Shown: positions 28,139 to 39,533 of the stretch, one piece after another
Position numbering within the stretch: the stretch's first letter is position 1
Layout: every line of letters begins with the position of its first letter
Source: Gallionellaceae bacterium
GTDB taxonomy: Bacteria > Pseudomonadota > Gammaproteobacteria > Burkholderiales > Gallionellaceae
Direction of reading: 5' to 3'
Length of the DNA: 64,000 nucleotides
Assembly (NCBI GenBank): GCA_027448945.1
Contig: DAIDMQ010000009.1
Span: 30,133-94,132 of the forward strand
Notes under the pieces: model-generated
What the model saw: only the letters and a program-made list of their open reading frames with translations
Database searches by the model: none
Told to the model about the DNA's origin: nothing
Translations under genes and position numbers: made by a program

Positions 28139-29400
28139 GAGGTCCGGTCACGCAAGCCACGATGGATTTCGATCAACCGTGGACGCTAGAGAATTATCTG
28201 AAGGTTGGTGGTTACCAAGCATTGCGCAAGGTGCTCACCGAAAAATTGTCACCCGAAGCGATCATCGCTGAAGTCAAGCTGTCGGCGCTTCGCGGTCGTG
28301 GTGGTGCGGGCTTCCCTACGGGTCTGAAGTGGAGCTTCATGCCACGCGGTTTTGCCGGCGACAAATACATCGTCTGTAACTCCGATGAAGGCGAGCCGGG
28401 CACATGCAAAGACTGGGATATCCTGCGTTACAACCCGCATCTGTTAATAGAAGGCATGGCGATCGCCGCATACACCATGGGTGTGAAGGTGGGTTACAAC
28501 TATGTGCACGGTGAAATCTTTGAAGCCTATGAGCGTATGGAAGCTGCCGGTGAAGAGGCGCGTGCTGCCGGATTCATGGGCAAGAACATCATGGGCTTGG
28601 ACTTCGACTTTGAGTTGCATAATCATCTGGGCTTCGGTGCCTACATCTGCGGCGAGGAAACCGCATTGCTCGAATCCATAGAAGGCAAAAAAGGCCAGCC
28701 GCGCTTCAAGCCGCCTTTCCCTGCAAGCTTTGGTTTATATGGCAAACCGACCACCATCAACAATACCGAAACTTTTGCAAGCATCCCTTACATCATCAAC
28801 AACGGCGGTCAAGCGTTTTTGGATTTGGGCAAACCTAATAACGGCGGCACGAAATTGTTTTCGGTATCCGGTCATGTAAATAATCCAGGCAACTTTGAAG
28901 TGCCTATGGGCACACCGTTTGCCAAGCTGCTGGAAATGGCGGGCGGTGTGCGCACCGGCCATAAGTTGAAAGCGGTTATTCCTGGCGGTTCATCCATGCC
29001 TGTGCTGACCGGTGATGTGATGATGGATCTGACCATGGATTACGACGCCATCTCCAAGGCGGGTTCCGGGCTGGGTAGTGGTGCTGTTATCGTAATGGAT
29101 GACACAACTTGTATGGTGCGTGCGCTGGAGCGCCTGTCCTATTTCTATTACGAAGAATCATGCGGTCAATGCACACCGTGCCGCGAAGGTACCGGTTGGC
29201 TGTATCGCATCGTGCATCGTATCGAGCATGGTGAAGGTCGCAAGGAAGATCTGGACCTGTTGTTAAGCGTGGGCGAGAACATCGCGGGCCGAACTATTTG
29301 TGCATTGGGTGAAGCGGCAGTGTGGCCAGTACAGGGCATGCTGAAGAACTTCCGCGATGAATTTGAATATCACATCGAACACAAGCGTTGCTTGGTGTAG
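28135..29400 (+). CDS. nuoF: NADH-quinone oxidoreductase subunit F
   Basis: A 421-residue 51-kDa subunit that oxidises NADH. The FMN/NADH-binding glycine motif [18 protein letters not shown] and [11 protein letters not shown] are present. The N3 [4Fe-4S] ligands are [12 protein letters not shown] plus a later Cys (TICALGE). A start at 28162 (MDFDQPW) is possible. Confidence 0.97.
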   Translation: MRGPVTQATMDFDQPWTLENYLKVGGYQALRKVLTEKLSPEAIIAEVKLSALRGRGGAGFPTGLKWSFMPRGFAGDKYIVCNSDEGEPGTCKDWDILRYNPHLLIEGMAIAAYTMGVKVGYNYVHGEIFEAYERMEAAGEEARAAGFMGKNIMGLDFDFELHNHLGFGAYICGEETALLESIEGKKGQPRFKPPFPASFGLYGKPTTINNTETFASIPYIINNGGQAFLDLGKPNNGGTKLFSVSGHVNNPGNFEVPMGTPFAKLLEMAGGVRTGHKLKAVIPGGSSMPVLTGDVMMDLTMDYDAISKAGSGLGSGAVIVMDDTTCMVRALERLSYFYYEESCGQCTPCREGTGWLYRIVHRIEHGEGRKEDLDLLLSVGENIAGRTICALGEAAVWPVQGMLKNFRDEFEYHIEHKRCLV

Positions 29401-29411
29401 CACACGGGTGA

Positions 29412-31772
29412 ATGGACATGATTAAAATCGAAATTGACGGCAAGCAGGTCGAGACCGCTAAGGGCTCGATGGTTATAGAAGCCGCGCAGCAGGCAGGGGT
29501 ATACATCCCGCATTTTTGCTACCACAAAAAATTATCCATTGCAGCCAGTTGCCGCATGTGTCTGGTTGAAGTGGAAAAAGCGCCTAAGCCTTTGCCTGCA
29601 TGTGCGACACCTGTTGCTGAGGGTATGAAGATTCATACGCACTCTGATATGGCGGTCAAGGCGCAAAAGGGCGTGATGGAGTTTCTGCTCATCAACCATC
29701 CGCTGGATTGCCCGATCTGCGATCAGGGTGGCGAATGTCAGTTGCAAGACTTGGCGGTTGGTTACGGCGGCGGAGACTCGCGCTATCAAGAAGCTAAACG
29801 TATTGTCATGCATAAGTCTATAGGCGAACTTGTTTCTACCGAAGAAATGAGCCGCTGCATACATTGCACGCGTTGTGTACGTTTCGGTCAGGAAGTGGCT
29901 GGCATTATGGAATTGGGCATGGCCTTCCGTGGCGAGAACGCCGAGATCATGAGTTTTGTGAACAGCACGGTCGATTCGGAACTGTCCGGCAACATGATAG
30001 ATTTGTGTCCAGTCGGTGCACTGACCAGCAAACCTTTCCGTTACACCGCACGCTCGTGGGAGTTGTCACGTCGCAAGTCGGTCAGCCCGCATGACAGTCT
30101 GGGCGCCAACCTCGCAGTGCAGACCAAAGATAATAGAGTCGCACGTGTAGTGCCGATAGAGAACGAAGCGATCAACGAGTGCTGGTTGTCCGATAAGGAT
30201 AGATTCAGCTACGAAGGTCTGAATGCACCAGAACGTCTGACCAAGCCTATGATCAAGCAAGATGGCAAATGGTTGGAAGTGGAATGGCAAGCAGCGTTGG
30301 AGTACGTGGCCAACGGTCTGCGCCAGATCAAGAATTCGGCGGGTTCGGAACACATCGGCGCCTTGGCAACACCCCACAGCACGTTAGAAGAGTTGTCCTT
30401 GTTGCAAAAACTGATGCGCGGCATGGGTAGCAATAACGTCGATTTCCGTCTGCGCCAGGCAGATTTCAGTGCCGATGGTCATCAAGCTGGTATCCCTTAT
30501 CTGGGAATGAACATCGCTGAAATTAATACGCGTGATCGATTTTTATTGGTGGGTAGTTTCCTGCGTAAAGACCATCCCTTGTTGGCACAGCGTATCCGTG
30601 CTGCCATTAAGAAGGGCGCGCAAGCCAACGTTATACATTCTGCTGCCGATGATTTGCTGATGAAAGTGGCGAATCAAGCGATTGTCGCACCGAATCAGAT
30701 GGTCAATGAGTTGGCGCAAGTGCTCAAAGCCTTGGCTGAGATTACGCAGACAGCTTTGACTGCCGAAGTACAAGCATCCGTTGCGCATGTCACAGTGACA
30801 CCTGAGGCTCACGCCATGGCATTGAACATGAGCTGCGGCGTTCATGGTGCGGTGTTGCTAGGCAATTTCGCACAACAACATCCACAAGCCACACAATTGG
30901 CTTTACTCGCATCCAATATCGCGACACTGTGCAAGGCGAGTTTCGGCTACTTGGGTGAAGCGGCCAATAGCGTGGGTGGCTATGTGGCGCAGGCCGTACC
31001 TTTCGCTGGTGTCGCTCGCGGTATGAATGCAGCGCAGATGTTGATGGTGCCGCGCAAAGCATATCTGCTGCTGAACGTCGAAGCGGAGTTGGATATGCAC
31101 AACTCCCAGCAGGCGATGGCTGCGATGCAGTCCGCTGATATGGTAGTGGCATTGAGCGCCTTTAAGCACAACGCCACTCAGTATGCTGATGTACTGCTGC
31201 CTATCGCGCCCTTCAGCGAGACTTCCGGTACTTATGTGAACACTGAAGGTCGTGCACAAAGCTTCAAGGGTGCAGTGAAGCCTTTGGGTGAAGCACGTCC
31301 GGCATGGAAAGTATTGCGCGTGCTGGGTAATCTGATGGAAGTGGCGGGTTTCGACTACGACACCAGTGAAGCGGTGCGTGACGAGGTTTTAGCTTCATAC
31401 AGCACTGCCGCTTTGAACAATGGTATCAACGGCGTGAAGCTGGATACGGTTGCTGTCATGCCAGTGGATGGTTTGCAACGCGTCAGTTACGTGCCTATCT
31501 ACAGCGCGGATGCAGTTGTGCGCCGTGCTGTATCTTTGCAGAAGACAGCAGATGCGGCTACTCCGCAGATCGTGATGAACAGCAGCCAGATGGCCAAGCT
31601 GGGGCTCAGCGCCGGGGATAACGTCAAGGTATCTCAAGGCAATGGCTCTGTGCGTTTGGTCGTGCAAGCTGACGACAAGTTACCAGAGCAAGCAGTGCGT
31701 GTGGCGGCAGGTCATGCCGCGACTGCGGCACTGGGTGCGATGTTCGGAACAATTAGCGTGGAGCGTGCATGA
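29412..31772 (+). CDS. nuoG: NADH-quinone oxidoreductase subunit G
   Basis: A 786-residue 75-kDa subunit. The N-terminal ferredoxin domain binds [2Fe-2S] ([17 protein letters not shown]), then [20 protein letters not shown] and [16 protein letters not shown] give [4Fe-4S] sites. The remainder has a molybdopterin-oxidoreductase-like fold without cofactor. It passes electrons from NuoF/E to NuoI. The C-terminus overlaps nuoH by 4 nt. Confidence 0.97.
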   Translation: MDMIKIEIDGKQVETAKGSMVIEAAQQAGVYIPHFCYHKKLSIAASCRMCLVEVEKAPKPLPACATPVAEGMKIHTHSDMAVKAQKGVMEFLLINHPLDCPICDQGGECQLQDLAVGYGGGDSRYQEAKRIVMHKSIGELVSTEEMSRCIHCTRCVRFGQEVAGIMELGMAFRGENAEIMSFVNSTVDSELSGNMIDLCPVGALTSKPFRYTARSWELSRRKSVSPHDSLGANLAVQTKDNRVARVVPIENEAINECWLSDKDRFSYEGLNAPERLTKPMIKQDGKWLEVEWQAALEYVANGLRQIKNSAGSEHIGALATPHSTLEELSLLQKLMRGMGSNNVDFRLRQADFSADGHQAGIPYLGMNIAEINTRDRFLLVGSFLRKDHPLLAQRIRAAIKKGAQANVIHSAADDLLMKVANQAIVAPNQMVNELAQVLKALAEITQTALTAEVQASVAHVTVTPEAHAMALNMSCGVHGAVLLGNFAQQHPQATQLALLASNIATLCKASFGYLGEAANSVGGYVAQAVPFAGVARGMNAAQMLMVPRKAYLLLNVEAELDMHNSQQAMAAMQSADMVVALSAFKHNATQYADVLLPIAPFSETSGTYVNTEGRAQSFKGAVKPLGEARPAWKVLRVLGNLMEVAGFDYDTSEAVRDEVLASYSTAALNNGINGVKLDTVAVMPVDGLQRVSYVPIYSADAVVRRAVSLQKTADAATPQIVMNSSQMAKLGLSAGDNVKVSQGNGSVRLVVQADDKLPEQAVRVAAGHAATAALGAMFGTISVERA

Positions 31773-32809
31773 TGGATTTGCTACTCAGTTTGGAACAAGC
31801 CGGACAAAATTTATTGGGCGTATTCTGGTTGCCGCTCTGGACGCTGGTCAAGATCATGCTCATTGTCGGTCCCTTGATGGGCGCGGTGGCTTATCTGACT
31901 CTCGCAGAACGCAAGGTTATCGGTTGGATGCAGATTCGTATTGGACCCAACCGTGTGGGTTACTTCGGTTTGCTGCAACCGTTGGCGGACGGCATCAAGC
32001 TGTTGATGAAAGAGATCATCATTCCCACCGGTTCGAACAAATTCCTGTTCGTGTTGGCACCTGTCATGGCATTGATGCCGGCGCTAGCCGCATGGGCGGT
32101 TGTGCCTTTCAATGGTGAGATGGTGTTGTCCAATGTCAATGCGGGTTTGCTCTACATCTTGGCGATGACCTCGTTGGGTGTATACGGTGTGATCATCGCG
32201 GGTTGGGCATCCAACTCCAAATACGCTTTCCTGGGTTGTTTGCGATCTGCTGCGCAGATCGTGTCTTACGAGATCGCGATGGGCTTTGCGCTGGTGACTG
32301 TGTTGATGGCGGCACAGAGCTTGAATCTGGGCGACATCGTCAACGGTCAAAAGGGTAGTTACGGTGCCTTGAACTGGTACATCATCCCGCTGTTTCCGAT
32401 GTTCATGGTCTACCTGATTTCGGGCGTGGCTGAAGCCAACCGTGCACCATTCGACGTGGCCGAAGGTGAGTCTGAGATCGTTGCGGGTTTCCACGTGGAA
32501 TACTCGGGCATGACTTTCGCGCTGTTCTTCTTGGCCGAATACGCCAACATGATTCTGATTGCCTTCCTGACTTCCATCATGTTCATGGGCGGTTGGTTGT
32601 CCCCACTGCCATTTCTGCCAGACAGCATGGTTTGGTTATTGGCTAAAGCATCGTTCGTATTGTTCTTGTTTTTGTGGTTCCGCGCGACCTTCCCGCGTTA
32701 TCGCTATGACCAATTGATGCGTTTGGGTTGGAAAGTGTTCATACCAATCGCGATTATATGGGTGGTAGTTGTAGGTGCGTGGATGCAGACTTCCTTGTGG
32801 GTTTGGTAA
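31769..32809 (+). CDS. nuoH: NADH-quinone oxidoreductase subunit H
   Basis: A 346-residue membrane subunit with about eight TM helices, joining the peripheral and membrane arms at the quinone channel. Hallmarks are [32 protein letters not shown] and [26 protein letters not shown]. Confidence 0.97.
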   Translation: MMDLLLSLEQAGQNLLGVFWLPLWTLVKIMLIVGPLMGAVAYLTLAERKVIGWMQIRIGPNRVGYFGLLQPLADGIKLLMKEIIIPTGSNKFLFVLAPVMALMPALAAWAVVPFNGEMVLSNVNAGLLYILAMTSLGVYGVIIAGWASNSKYAFLGCLRSAAQIVSYEIAMGFALVTVLMAAQSLNLGDIVNGQKGSYGALNWYIIPLFPMFMVYLISGVAEANRAPFDVAEGESEIVAGFHVEYSGMTFALFFLAEYANMILIAFLTSIMFMGGWLSPLPFLPDSMVWLLAKASFVLFLFLWFRATFPRYRYDQLMRLGWKVFIPIAIIWVVVVGAWMQTSLWVW

Positions 32810-32818
32810 GCGCCGGAG

Positions 32819-33313
32819 ATGAATATGGAAAAAATCAAACACTATTTCAAGACCTTCCTGCTGTTCGAATTGCTCAAGGGTATGGCGCTGACCGGACGTT
32901 ATATGTTCGCACGCAAGATCACGGTGCAATTCCCGGAAGAAAAGACGCCACAAAGTGGCCGTTTTCGCGGACTGCACGCACAACGTCGTTACGCCAATGG
33001 CGAAGAACGTTGCATCGGTTGCAAGCTGTGTGAGGCGGTCTGCCCAGCTTTGGCGATCAAGATTGAAGTCGCCGAGCGAGAAGATGGCACCCGTCGCACT
33101 ACCCAATATGACATCGACCTGACCAAGTGCATCTTCTGTGGTTTTTGTGAAGAGTCCTGCCCGGTAGATGCCATCGTCGAGACTCGTATCTTCGAATATC
33201 ACGGCGAGAAGAAAGGTGACCTGTACTACACCAAGCCTATGTTGTTGGCCGTGGGTGATAAGCACGAAGCACAGATCGCCAAAGATCGCGCTGCCGACGC
33301 CAAATACCGGTAA
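32819..33313 (+). CDS. nuoI: NADH-quinone oxidoreductase subunit I
   Basis: A 164-residue 8Fe ferredoxin subunit with clusters N6a and N6b. Two classical motifs, [12 protein letters not shown] and [12 protein letters not shown], are present, with the family segment [14 protein letters not shown] 32825 is an alternative start. Confidence 0.97.
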   Translation: MNMEKIKHYFKTFLLFELLKGMALTGRYMFARKITVQFPEEKTPQSGRFRGLHAQRRYANGEERCIGCKLCEAVCPALAIKIEVAEREDGTRRTTQYDIDLTKCIFCGFCEESCPVDAIVETRIFEYHGEKKGDLYYTKPMLLAVGDKHEAQIAKDRAADAKYR

Positions 33314-33367
33314 CAGCCAGTCAAGCATGCGCACAGCAACTTGCCACTGACTTTGAGAGGATAAGAG

Positions 33368-33982
33368 ATGAATTTTTTGGATATAGTTTTTTACGTGTTT
33401 GCAACCATCACCGTGTTTGCGGCGATGGGTGTGATTACGTCGCGTAACCCGGTGAACGCGGCACTGTTCTTGGTATTGGCATTCTGCAGTTCTGCGGGTA
33501 TCTGGATGACACTGGAAGCCGAGTTTTTGGCTATCGTGCTGGTGTTGGTCTACGTTGGAGCGGTAATGGTGCTGTTCCTGTTCGTGGTGATGATGCTGGA
33601 TATCAATCTGGTGCGTCTGCGCGAGGGTTTCTGGCGCTGGTTCCCATTTGGCGCTGCGATTGCTGGTGTGATGGTGTTCGAGATGATTTATGTGCTGGGT
33701 GCGCGTCAAACGTCTGACACTGTGAACGCGGTCGCTCATCCTGCCAATTACAGCAACACCAAAGAACTGGGCCGATTGCTGTACACACAGTATGTCTACC
33801 CCTTTGAGTTGGCAGCGGTATTGTTGCTGTTGGCGATGGTCGCTGCGATTGCATTGACTTTGCGCCGTCGTGTGGGTGTCAAATCACAAATCGTTTCCGA
33901 GCAAGTGCAGGTGAAGGCGGGTGATCGAGTGCGTATCGTCAAAGAAATGTCAGCTGACAGCAATGCTGCGGCGAGCAAATAA
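33368..33982 (+). CDS. nuoJ: NADH-quinone oxidoreductase subunit J
   Basis: A 204-residue membrane subunit with about five TM helices. The conserved region SRNPVNAALFLVLAFCSSAGIWMTLEAEFLAIVLVLVYVGAVMVLFLFVVMMLD contains the pi-bulge helix. A 54-bp gap after nuoI carries a ribosome binding site (GAGAGGAT). Confidence 0.95.
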   Translation: MNFLDIVFYVFATITVFAAMGVITSRNPVNAALFLVLAFCSSAGIWMTLEAEFLAIVLVLVYVGAVMVLFLFVVMMLDINLVRLREGFWRWFPFGAAIAGVMVFEMIYVLGARQTSDTVNAVAHPANYSNTKELGRLLYTQYVYPFELAAVLLLLAMVAAIALTLRRRVGVKSQIVSEQVQVKAGDRVRIVKEMSADSNAAASK

Positions 33983-34018
33983 ATAACCAAAACTAGAATT
34001 TAGGGGAGAGAAAATCGC

Positions 34019-34324
34019 ATGTTGACCCTGTCACATTATTTGGTACTAAGCGCGGTGCTGTTTGCCATCAGCGTGGTCGGTATCTTTCTAAACCGCAAGA
34101 ACGTCATCGTATTGCTGATGGCGATCGAGTTGATGTTGCTTGCAGTCAATACCAACTTTGTCGCGTTCTCCCACTATCTGAATGACACCGCTGGGCAAGT
34201 GTTCGTATTCTTCATCCTGACGGTGGCAGCTGCTGAAGCTGCAATCGGCCTGGCAATCCTGGTCGTGCTGTTCCGTAATCTGCGCACCATTAACGTCGAT
34301 GATCTCGGCAGCTTGAAAGGTTGA
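34019..34324 (+). CDS. nuoK: NADH-quinone oxidoreductase subunit K
   Basis: A 101-residue antiporter-like subunit with three TM helices. Conserved Glu residues are in [17 protein letters not shown] and [13 protein letters not shown] and form part of the proton path. RBS GGGGAGAG is close upstream. Confidence 0.96.
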   Translation: MLTLSHYLVLSAVLFAISVVGIFLNRKNVIVLLMAIELMLLAVNTNFVAFSHYLNDTAGQVFVFFILTVAAAEAAIGLAILVVLFRNLRTINVDDLGSLKG

Positions 34325-34328
34325 TGTG

Positions 34329-36401
34329 ATGGATATCCAAACACTCTATCTGGTAGTTCCACTGGCACCGTTGTTCGGCGCGATCGCTGCCGGTTTGTTC
34401 GGCAAATGGTTGGGCCGCACTTGGTCGCATCGCATCACCATCGCGATGGTGGGTCTATCCTTCTATGCGGCGATACAGATCTTCCGCAGTGTGATGGATG
34501 GTCATTTATTCGATGGCCCGGTCTACACTTGGCTGACTTCAGGCGGCACATCTTTCTATGTTGGCTTTCTTATCGACAGATTGACGGCGACCATGATGCT
34601 GGTGGTCACTTCCGTATCGCTGATGGTGCACATCTACACCATAGGTTATATGAAAGAAGATCCCGGCTATCAACGCTTCTTCAGCTATATCTCATTGTTC
34701 ACCTTCTCGATGTTGATGCTGGTGATGGCCAATAACTTCATGCAACTGTTCTTCGGTTGGGAAGCTGTGGGTCTGGTGTCCTATCTGCTGATTGGATTCT
34801 GGTTCACGCGCCCAACTGCAATCTATGCCAACCTCAAGGCCTTTCTAGTCAACCGTGTGGGTGACTTTGGTTTCCTATTGGGTATCGGTCTGGTGCTGAT
34901 GGTATTTGGCTCATTGAATTACGCCGACGTGTTCGCCAATGTTGTATCTCATGCAGATGATGTCGCACCCATCGCGGGTATGCATGTGAATCTGCTGACA
35001 GCGATCTGCATCTTGCTGTTCATCGGCGCGATGGGTAAATCAGCGCAGTTCCCACTGCACGTTTGGTTGCCTGATTCCATGGAAGGTCCCACTCCAATCT
35101 CGGCATTGATCCACGCTGCGACTATGGTGACGGCGGGTATTTTCATGGTGGCACGTATGTCGCCCATGTTCGAATTGTCGGAGACTGCTTTGTCCTTCGT
35201 CATGATTATCGGTGCGATCACCGCATTGTTTATGGGCTTCCTGGGCATCATCCAAAACGATATCAAGCGCGTCATCGCCTATTCTACATTGTCGCAACTT
35301 GGCTATATGACAGTCGCCCTGGGTGCATCTGCATACTCAGTCGCGATCTTCCATCTGATGACACACGCTTTCTTCAAAGCGCTGCTGTTCTTGGGTGCCG
35401 GTAGCGTGATCATGGGTATGCATCATGATCAGGACATCCGCAACATGGGTGGTTTGCGCAAATACATGAAGATTACCTGGATCACCTCTTTGATCGGCTC
35501 CTTGGCCTTGATAGGAACACCGTTCTTCTCTGGTTTCTACTCTAAGGACAGCATCATAGAAGCTGTGGAATATTCCCATACTCCCGGTCACTCCATCGCT
35601 TATGTCGCCGTGTTGGCAGGTGTATTCGTCACGGCCTTCTATTCTTTCCGTATGTACTTCTTGGTGTTCCACGGTGAAGAGCGTTTCGGCAAAGCGCACG
35701 ATGCGCATCATGAAGTGGCACATACCAAGCATGATGACCATGCTGTTCATGCAGATGGTGATCACGATGAACATCACGTGGAAGAAGAGGATCACGACCA
35801 TCATCACGGTTTGGCTCCAGGCGAGAAGCCGCATGAGTCCCCATGGGTGGTGACACTGCCATTGATACTGTTGGCGATTCCTTCAGCCTTCATCGGTTAT
35901 TTTGCAGTAGAGCCTATGTTGTTCGGTGGCTACTTCAAGGATGCAATTTTCATCGCCGAACATCACGAAGCCTTGGCAGAGATGCATGAGGAATTCCACG
36001 GCGCGTTTGCGATGGCCTTCCATTCCTTCTTGTCATTGCCATTCCTGCTCGCTGCCTCCGGTGTTGCTTCGGCCTGGTTCTTCTATATGAAGCGTCCCGA
36101 CATTCCTGCGGCAATCCAGAAACGTTTCCAATGGATCTACACCCTATTGGACAACAAGTATTACTTCGATCGTTTCAATGACTGGTTCTTTGCCGGCGGT
36201 GCACGCGGTGCAAGTACCTTCTTGGGTCGTTATGGTGACAAGGTGTTGATCGATGGTCTGTTGGTGAATGGCTCGGCGAAAATGGTCGGTAAGATTTCCG
36301 GTATCGTGCGCCACTTCCAATCCGGTTATATCTACCACTACGCGTTCACCATGATCACCGGCGTGTTCGTATTGTTGACCATACGTAACTGGTTTGAATA
36401 A
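34329..36401 (+). CDS. nuoL: NADH-quinone oxidoreductase subunit L
   Basis: A 690-residue proton-pumping subunit. About 14 core TM helices are followed by a long lateral amphipathic helix and a last TM. Hallmarks are NFMQLFFGWEAVGLVSYLLIGFW, IGAMGKSAQFPLHVWLPDSMEGPTPISALIHAATMV and IAYSTLSQLGYM. I start at ATG 34329, since 34326 is GTG. Unusual: a loop near residues 460-500 is packed with His and Asp/Glu (KHDDHAVHADGDHDEHH), just before GEKPHESPWVVTLPL. Confidence 0.97.
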   Translation: MDIQTLYLVVPLAPLFGAIAAGLFGKWLGRTWSHRITIAMVGLSFYAAIQIFRSVMDGHLFDGPVYTWLTSGGTSFYVGFLIDRLTATMMLVVTSVSLMVHIYTIGYMKEDPGYQRFFSYISLFTFSMLMLVMANNFMQLFFGWEAVGLVSYLLIGFWFTRPTAIYANLKAFLVNRVGDFGFLLGIGLVLMVFGSLNYADVFANVVSHADDVAPIAGMHVNLLTAICILLFIGAMGKSAQFPLHVWLPDSMEGPTPISALIHAATMVTAGIFMVARMSPMFELSETALSFVMIIGAITALFMGFLGIIQNDIKRVIAYSTLSQLGYMTVALGASAYSVAIFHLMTHAFFKALLFLGAGSVIMGMHHDQDIRNMGGLRKYMKITWITSLIGSLALIGTPFFSGFYSKDSIIEAVEYSHTPGHSIAYVAVLAGVFVTAFYSFRMYFLVFHGEERFGKAHDAHHEVAHTKHDDHAVHADGDHDEHHVEEEDHDHHHGLAPGEKPHESPWVVTLPLILLAIPSAFIGYFAVEPMLFGGYFKDAIFIAEHHEALAEMHEEFHGAFAMAFHSFLSLPFLLAASGVASAWFFYMKRPDIPAAIQKRFQWIYTLLDNKYYFDRFNDWFFAGGARGASTFLGRYGDKVLIDGLLVNGSAKMVGKISGIVRHFQSGYIYHYAFTMITGVFVLLTIRNWFE

Positions 36402-36457
36402 GGCATAACCCATCCTCGCTTCCACAGAGAGGGAAGCGGAAAGTAAAGGAACTGAGC

Positions 36458-37942
36458 ATGATTTTTGGATTACCCGTCATTAGTGTCATCATCTGGCTGC
36501 CCATCATCTTTGGTGTGCTGGTTCTGGCAACAGGCAACGACAACAACGCGCCCTTGGCACGGATGTTGGCGCTGATAGGTTCGATTTTGAGCTTCTTGGT
36601 GTGTTTGCCTTTGTACACAGGATTCGACATCACCACGAGTGCGATGCAGTTCGAGGAGGTGCATAACTGGATCAACCGTTTCAATATCCATTATCACTTG
36701 GGTGTGGACGGTATTTCGGTATTGTTCATTCTGCTCAACAGCTTCTTTACCCCTATTGTTGTGTTAGCGGGCTGGAAAGTGATCGAGAAGCGTGTCGCGC
36801 AGTACATGGCAGCCTTCCTAATCATGTCCGGTATTGTGAATGGCGTGTTTGCCGCGCTTGATTCGATCCTGTTCTATGTGTTCTGGGAAGCGATGCTGAT
36901 TCCGATGTTCATCATTATCGGTGTGTGGGGCGGTCCTAATCGCGTATACGCCGCGATGAAATTCTTCCTGTACACATTGTTGGGTTCATTGTTGATGTTG
37001 GTATCCTTAATCTATCTGTACAACCTCACCGGTGGCAGCTTCAGTATCTTGGACTTCCAGCAAGTCGCGATTCCGATGCAAGCGCAGATCCTGATCTTCA
37101 TTGCTTTCTTCTTTGCATTTGCGGTCAAGGTGCCGATGTTTCCGGTACACACTTGGTTGCCAGACGCACACGTGGAAGCACCAACAGGCGGCTCTGTGGT
37201 ACTGGCCGCGATTATGCTGAAAGTAGGCGCCTACGGTTTCCTGCGCTTCTCTATGCCTATCGCTCCAGATGCCAGTCACAAACTGGCCGGTGTGATGATT
37301 GCGCTATCGCTGATCGCCGTGGTCTACATCGGTTTGGTGGCACTGAAGCAAACCGACATGAAGAAATTGGTCGCTTACTCATCCATCTCCCACATGGGCT
37401 TTGTCACGCTGGGCTTCTTCATCTTTAACGCATACGGTATCGAAGGTGCGCTGTTGCAGATGGTTTCGCACGGTTTCGTGGCCGGCGCGTTGTTCCTGTG
37501 TATCGGTGTGTTGTATGACCGTGTGCATTCCAGAGAGATATCTGCCTATGGTGGTGTTGCCAACAAGATGCCTGTGTTTGCGGCTTTCTTTATGTTGTTT
37601 GCAATGGCAAATAGTGGCCTGCCTGGTACTAGCGCCTTTGTGGGTGAATTTATGGTCATCATGGGCGCTGTCAAGGTCAACTTCTGGTACGCCTTTGCTG
37701 CAGCATCTACTTTGATCTTCGGTGCGGCTTACACCCTATGGATGTACAAGCGCGTGATCTTTGGTCCGGTTGCCAACCACCATGTCGCCGAATTGACAGA
37801 CATCAATGGACGTGAAAAATTGATCTTTGCGATACTGGCAATTTTTGTGTTGGGCATGGGTCTCTATCCATTACCATTCAGCGAGATCCTGCACGTGTCT
37901 GTGGGTGATTTGCTGGAACATATGACGCATTCAAAATTGTAA
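36458..37942 (+). CDS. nuoM: NADH-quinone oxidoreductase subunit M
   Basis: A 494-residue antiporter-like pump subunit. FYVFWEAMLIPMFIIIGVWGG holds the conserved Glu. KVPMFPVHTWLPDAHVEAPTGGSVVLAAIMLKVGAYG carries the essential Lys. AYSSISHMGFVTLG also fits. RBS AAAGGA precedes ATG 36458. Confidence 0.97.
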   Translation: MIFGLPVISVIIWLPIIFGVLVLATGNDNNAPLARMLALIGSILSFLVCLPLYTGFDITTSAMQFEEVHNWINRFNIHYHLGVDGISVLFILLNSFFTPIVVLAGWKVIEKRVAQYMAAFLIMSGIVNGVFAALDSILFYVFWEAMLIPMFIIIGVWGGPNRVYAAMKFFLYTLLGSLLMLVSLIYLYNLTGGSFSILDFQQVAIPMQAQILIFIAFFFAFAVKVPMFPVHTWLPDAHVEAPTGGSVVLAAIMLKVGAYGFLRFSMPIAPDASHKLAGVMIALSLIAVVYIGLVALKQTDMKKLVAYSSISHMGFVTLGFFIFNAYGIEGALLQMVSHGFVAGALFLCIGVLYDRVHSREISAYGGVANKMPVFAAFFMLFAMANSGLPGTSAFVGEFMVIMGAVKVNFWYAFAAASTLIFGAAYTLWMYKRVIFGPVANHHVAELTDINGREKLIFAILAIFVLGMGLYPLPFSEILHVSVGDLLEHMTHSKL

Positions 37943-38056
37943 AATAAAACCGGTCGCAAGCTGGAAGACGTGAGTCGCAAGTTAAATCAACTACAAACTA
38001 CGCGCCGCAACTAACGACTAGTAGCTAACGACTACCAACTGTTTTAAGAGGTAAAT
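37943..38056. repeat. low-complexity repeat in the nuoM-nuoN gap
   Basis: This 114-bp spacer is the largest inside the nuo operon. It contains GTCGCAAG twice (GTCGCAAGCTGG, GTCGCAAGTTAA) and CTAACGACTA twice, in a run of ACTA/AACTAC units. It looks like a dispersed or tandemly degenerate repeat rather than a gene. No stable hairpin with a T-run is seen, so read-through into nuoN is expected. Confidence 0.45.
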
Positions 38057-39508
38057 ATGAATTTGATGGCTAATCTGATGCCCGCCGCTGCGGAGATGTT
38101 CCTGCTGGTGATGCTGTGTTTGATCCTAATCGTGGATTTGCTCCTGAGCGAGAGTAACAAGATATATACCTATCTGCTGGTACAAGTGACGCTGCTGGGT
38201 TGCTCGCTGATCACTGTGGGCACGCATACCGACGGTGTTGTCTATGCCTTCCACAATATGTTCGTTGATGACCTGATGTCTGATGTGCTCAAGCTGCTGA
38301 CCTATCTGGCTGTGGCGATGATGCTGGTCTATTCTCGTCAATACTTGATGGTGCGCGGATTGTTCACGGGAGAATTCATGGTGTTGGCCTTGTTCTCCTT
38401 GCTGGGCATGAACGTGATGATTTCTGCCAACAACTTCCTGACGCTGTATCTGGGTCTGGAGTTGTTGTCACTGAGCTTATATGCAATGGTGGCCTTGCAA
38501 CGTGATTCCGCAACCGCGACAGAAGCTGCGATGAAATATTTCGTACTCGGTGCCTTGGCTTCCGGTCTGCTGTTGTATGGCATGTCTATGATATACGGTG
38601 CGACTGGCTCATTGGATCTGGGTGCCATCTCCGATGCCATCAAGAATGGCGTACCTAACAAATCCTTGCTGGTATTTGGTCTGGTGTTCATCGTATCGGG
38701 TCTGGCTTTCAAGTTGGGTGTCGTGCCTTTCCATATGTGGATTCCGGACGTCTATCATGGCGCACCAACACCGATGACGATGTTGATCGGTTCTGCGCCC
38801 AAGTTGGCGGCGTTCGCCTTCACCGCGCGCATCTTGGTAGAAGGTTTGCAACCTTTGGTTAAAGACTGGTCCGGTATGCTCATCATCATGGCCATCGCCT
38901 CTATGGCGCTGGGTAATTTGAGCGCGATCGCACAAACCAATATCAAGCGCATGTTCGCTTACTCCACTATCTCACACATGGGCTTCTTGCTACTGGGCTT
39001 CATCGGTGGCGGTATCGAAGGTTATGGTTCTGCCATGTTCTACGCAGTGGTCTACGTATTGATGACACTGGGTGGCTTCGGCATGATTATGTTGCTGTCG
39101 CGTGCCGGCTTCGAAGCCGACAAATTAAGCGACTTCAAGGGCTTGAATCAGCGCAGTCCGTGGCTCGCATTCATGATGTTGTTATTGATGTTCTCTATGG
39201 CGGGTGTGCCGCCGACAGTCGGTTTTTACGCAAAATTCTCGGTGTTGAATGCCATCGTGCAAACGGGACACACCTGGTTGGCAGTGGTTGCTGTGATGTT
39301 CTCCTTGATTGGTGCGTTCTACTATTTGCGTATCGTCAAATTGATGTACTTCGATGCGCCTGAGAGTCATGAGCCTATCAATGTTTCGCTGGATAACGCG
39401 TTCTTGATCAGTTTCAACGGTCTGGGCGTGCTGTTTTTGGGCATAATGCCCGGCATGCTGATGTCCATTTGTGCAGTGTCAGTTCAGCAGTCATTGCTGT
39501 TGCATTGA
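38057..39508 (+). CDS. nuoN: NADH-quinone oxidoreductase subunit N
   Basis: A 483-residue antiporter-like subunit with about 14 TM helices. [60 protein letters not shown] and [15 protein letters not shown] are diagnostic. It is the last structural gene of the complex. RBS AAGAGG precedes the ATG. Confidence 0.97.
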   Translation: MNLMANLMPAAAEMFLLVMLCLILIVDLLLSESNKIYTYLLVQVTLLGCSLITVGTHTDGVVYAFHNMFVDDLMSDVLKLLTYLAVAMMLVYSRQYLMVRGLFTGEFMVLALFSLLGMNVMISANNFLTLYLGLELLSLSLYAMVALQRDSATATEAAMKYFVLGALASGLLLYGMSMIYGATGSLDLGAISDAIKNGVPNKSLLVFGLVFIVSGLAFKLGVVPFHMWIPDVYHGAPTPMTMLIGSAPKLAAFAFTARILVEGLQPLVKDWSGMLIIMAIASMALGNLSAIAQTNIKRMFAYSTISHMGFLLLGFIGGGIEGYGSAMFYAVVYVLMTLGGFGMIMLLSRAGFEADKLSDFKGLNQRSPWLAFMMLLLMFSMAGVPPTVGFYAKFSVLNAIVQTGHTWLAVVAVMFSLIGAFYYLRIVKLMYFDAPESHEPINVSLDNAFLISFNGLGVLFLGIMPGMLMSICAVSVQQSLLLH

Positions 39509-39533
39509 TGTATTTAAGATATGTGCTTTAGAT

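Noticed and set aside
32636..33739. 367-residue antisense frame opposite nuoH-nuoJ
   Set aside because: It spans three real genes and has shadow composition (very high His/Gln) with no recognisable domain.
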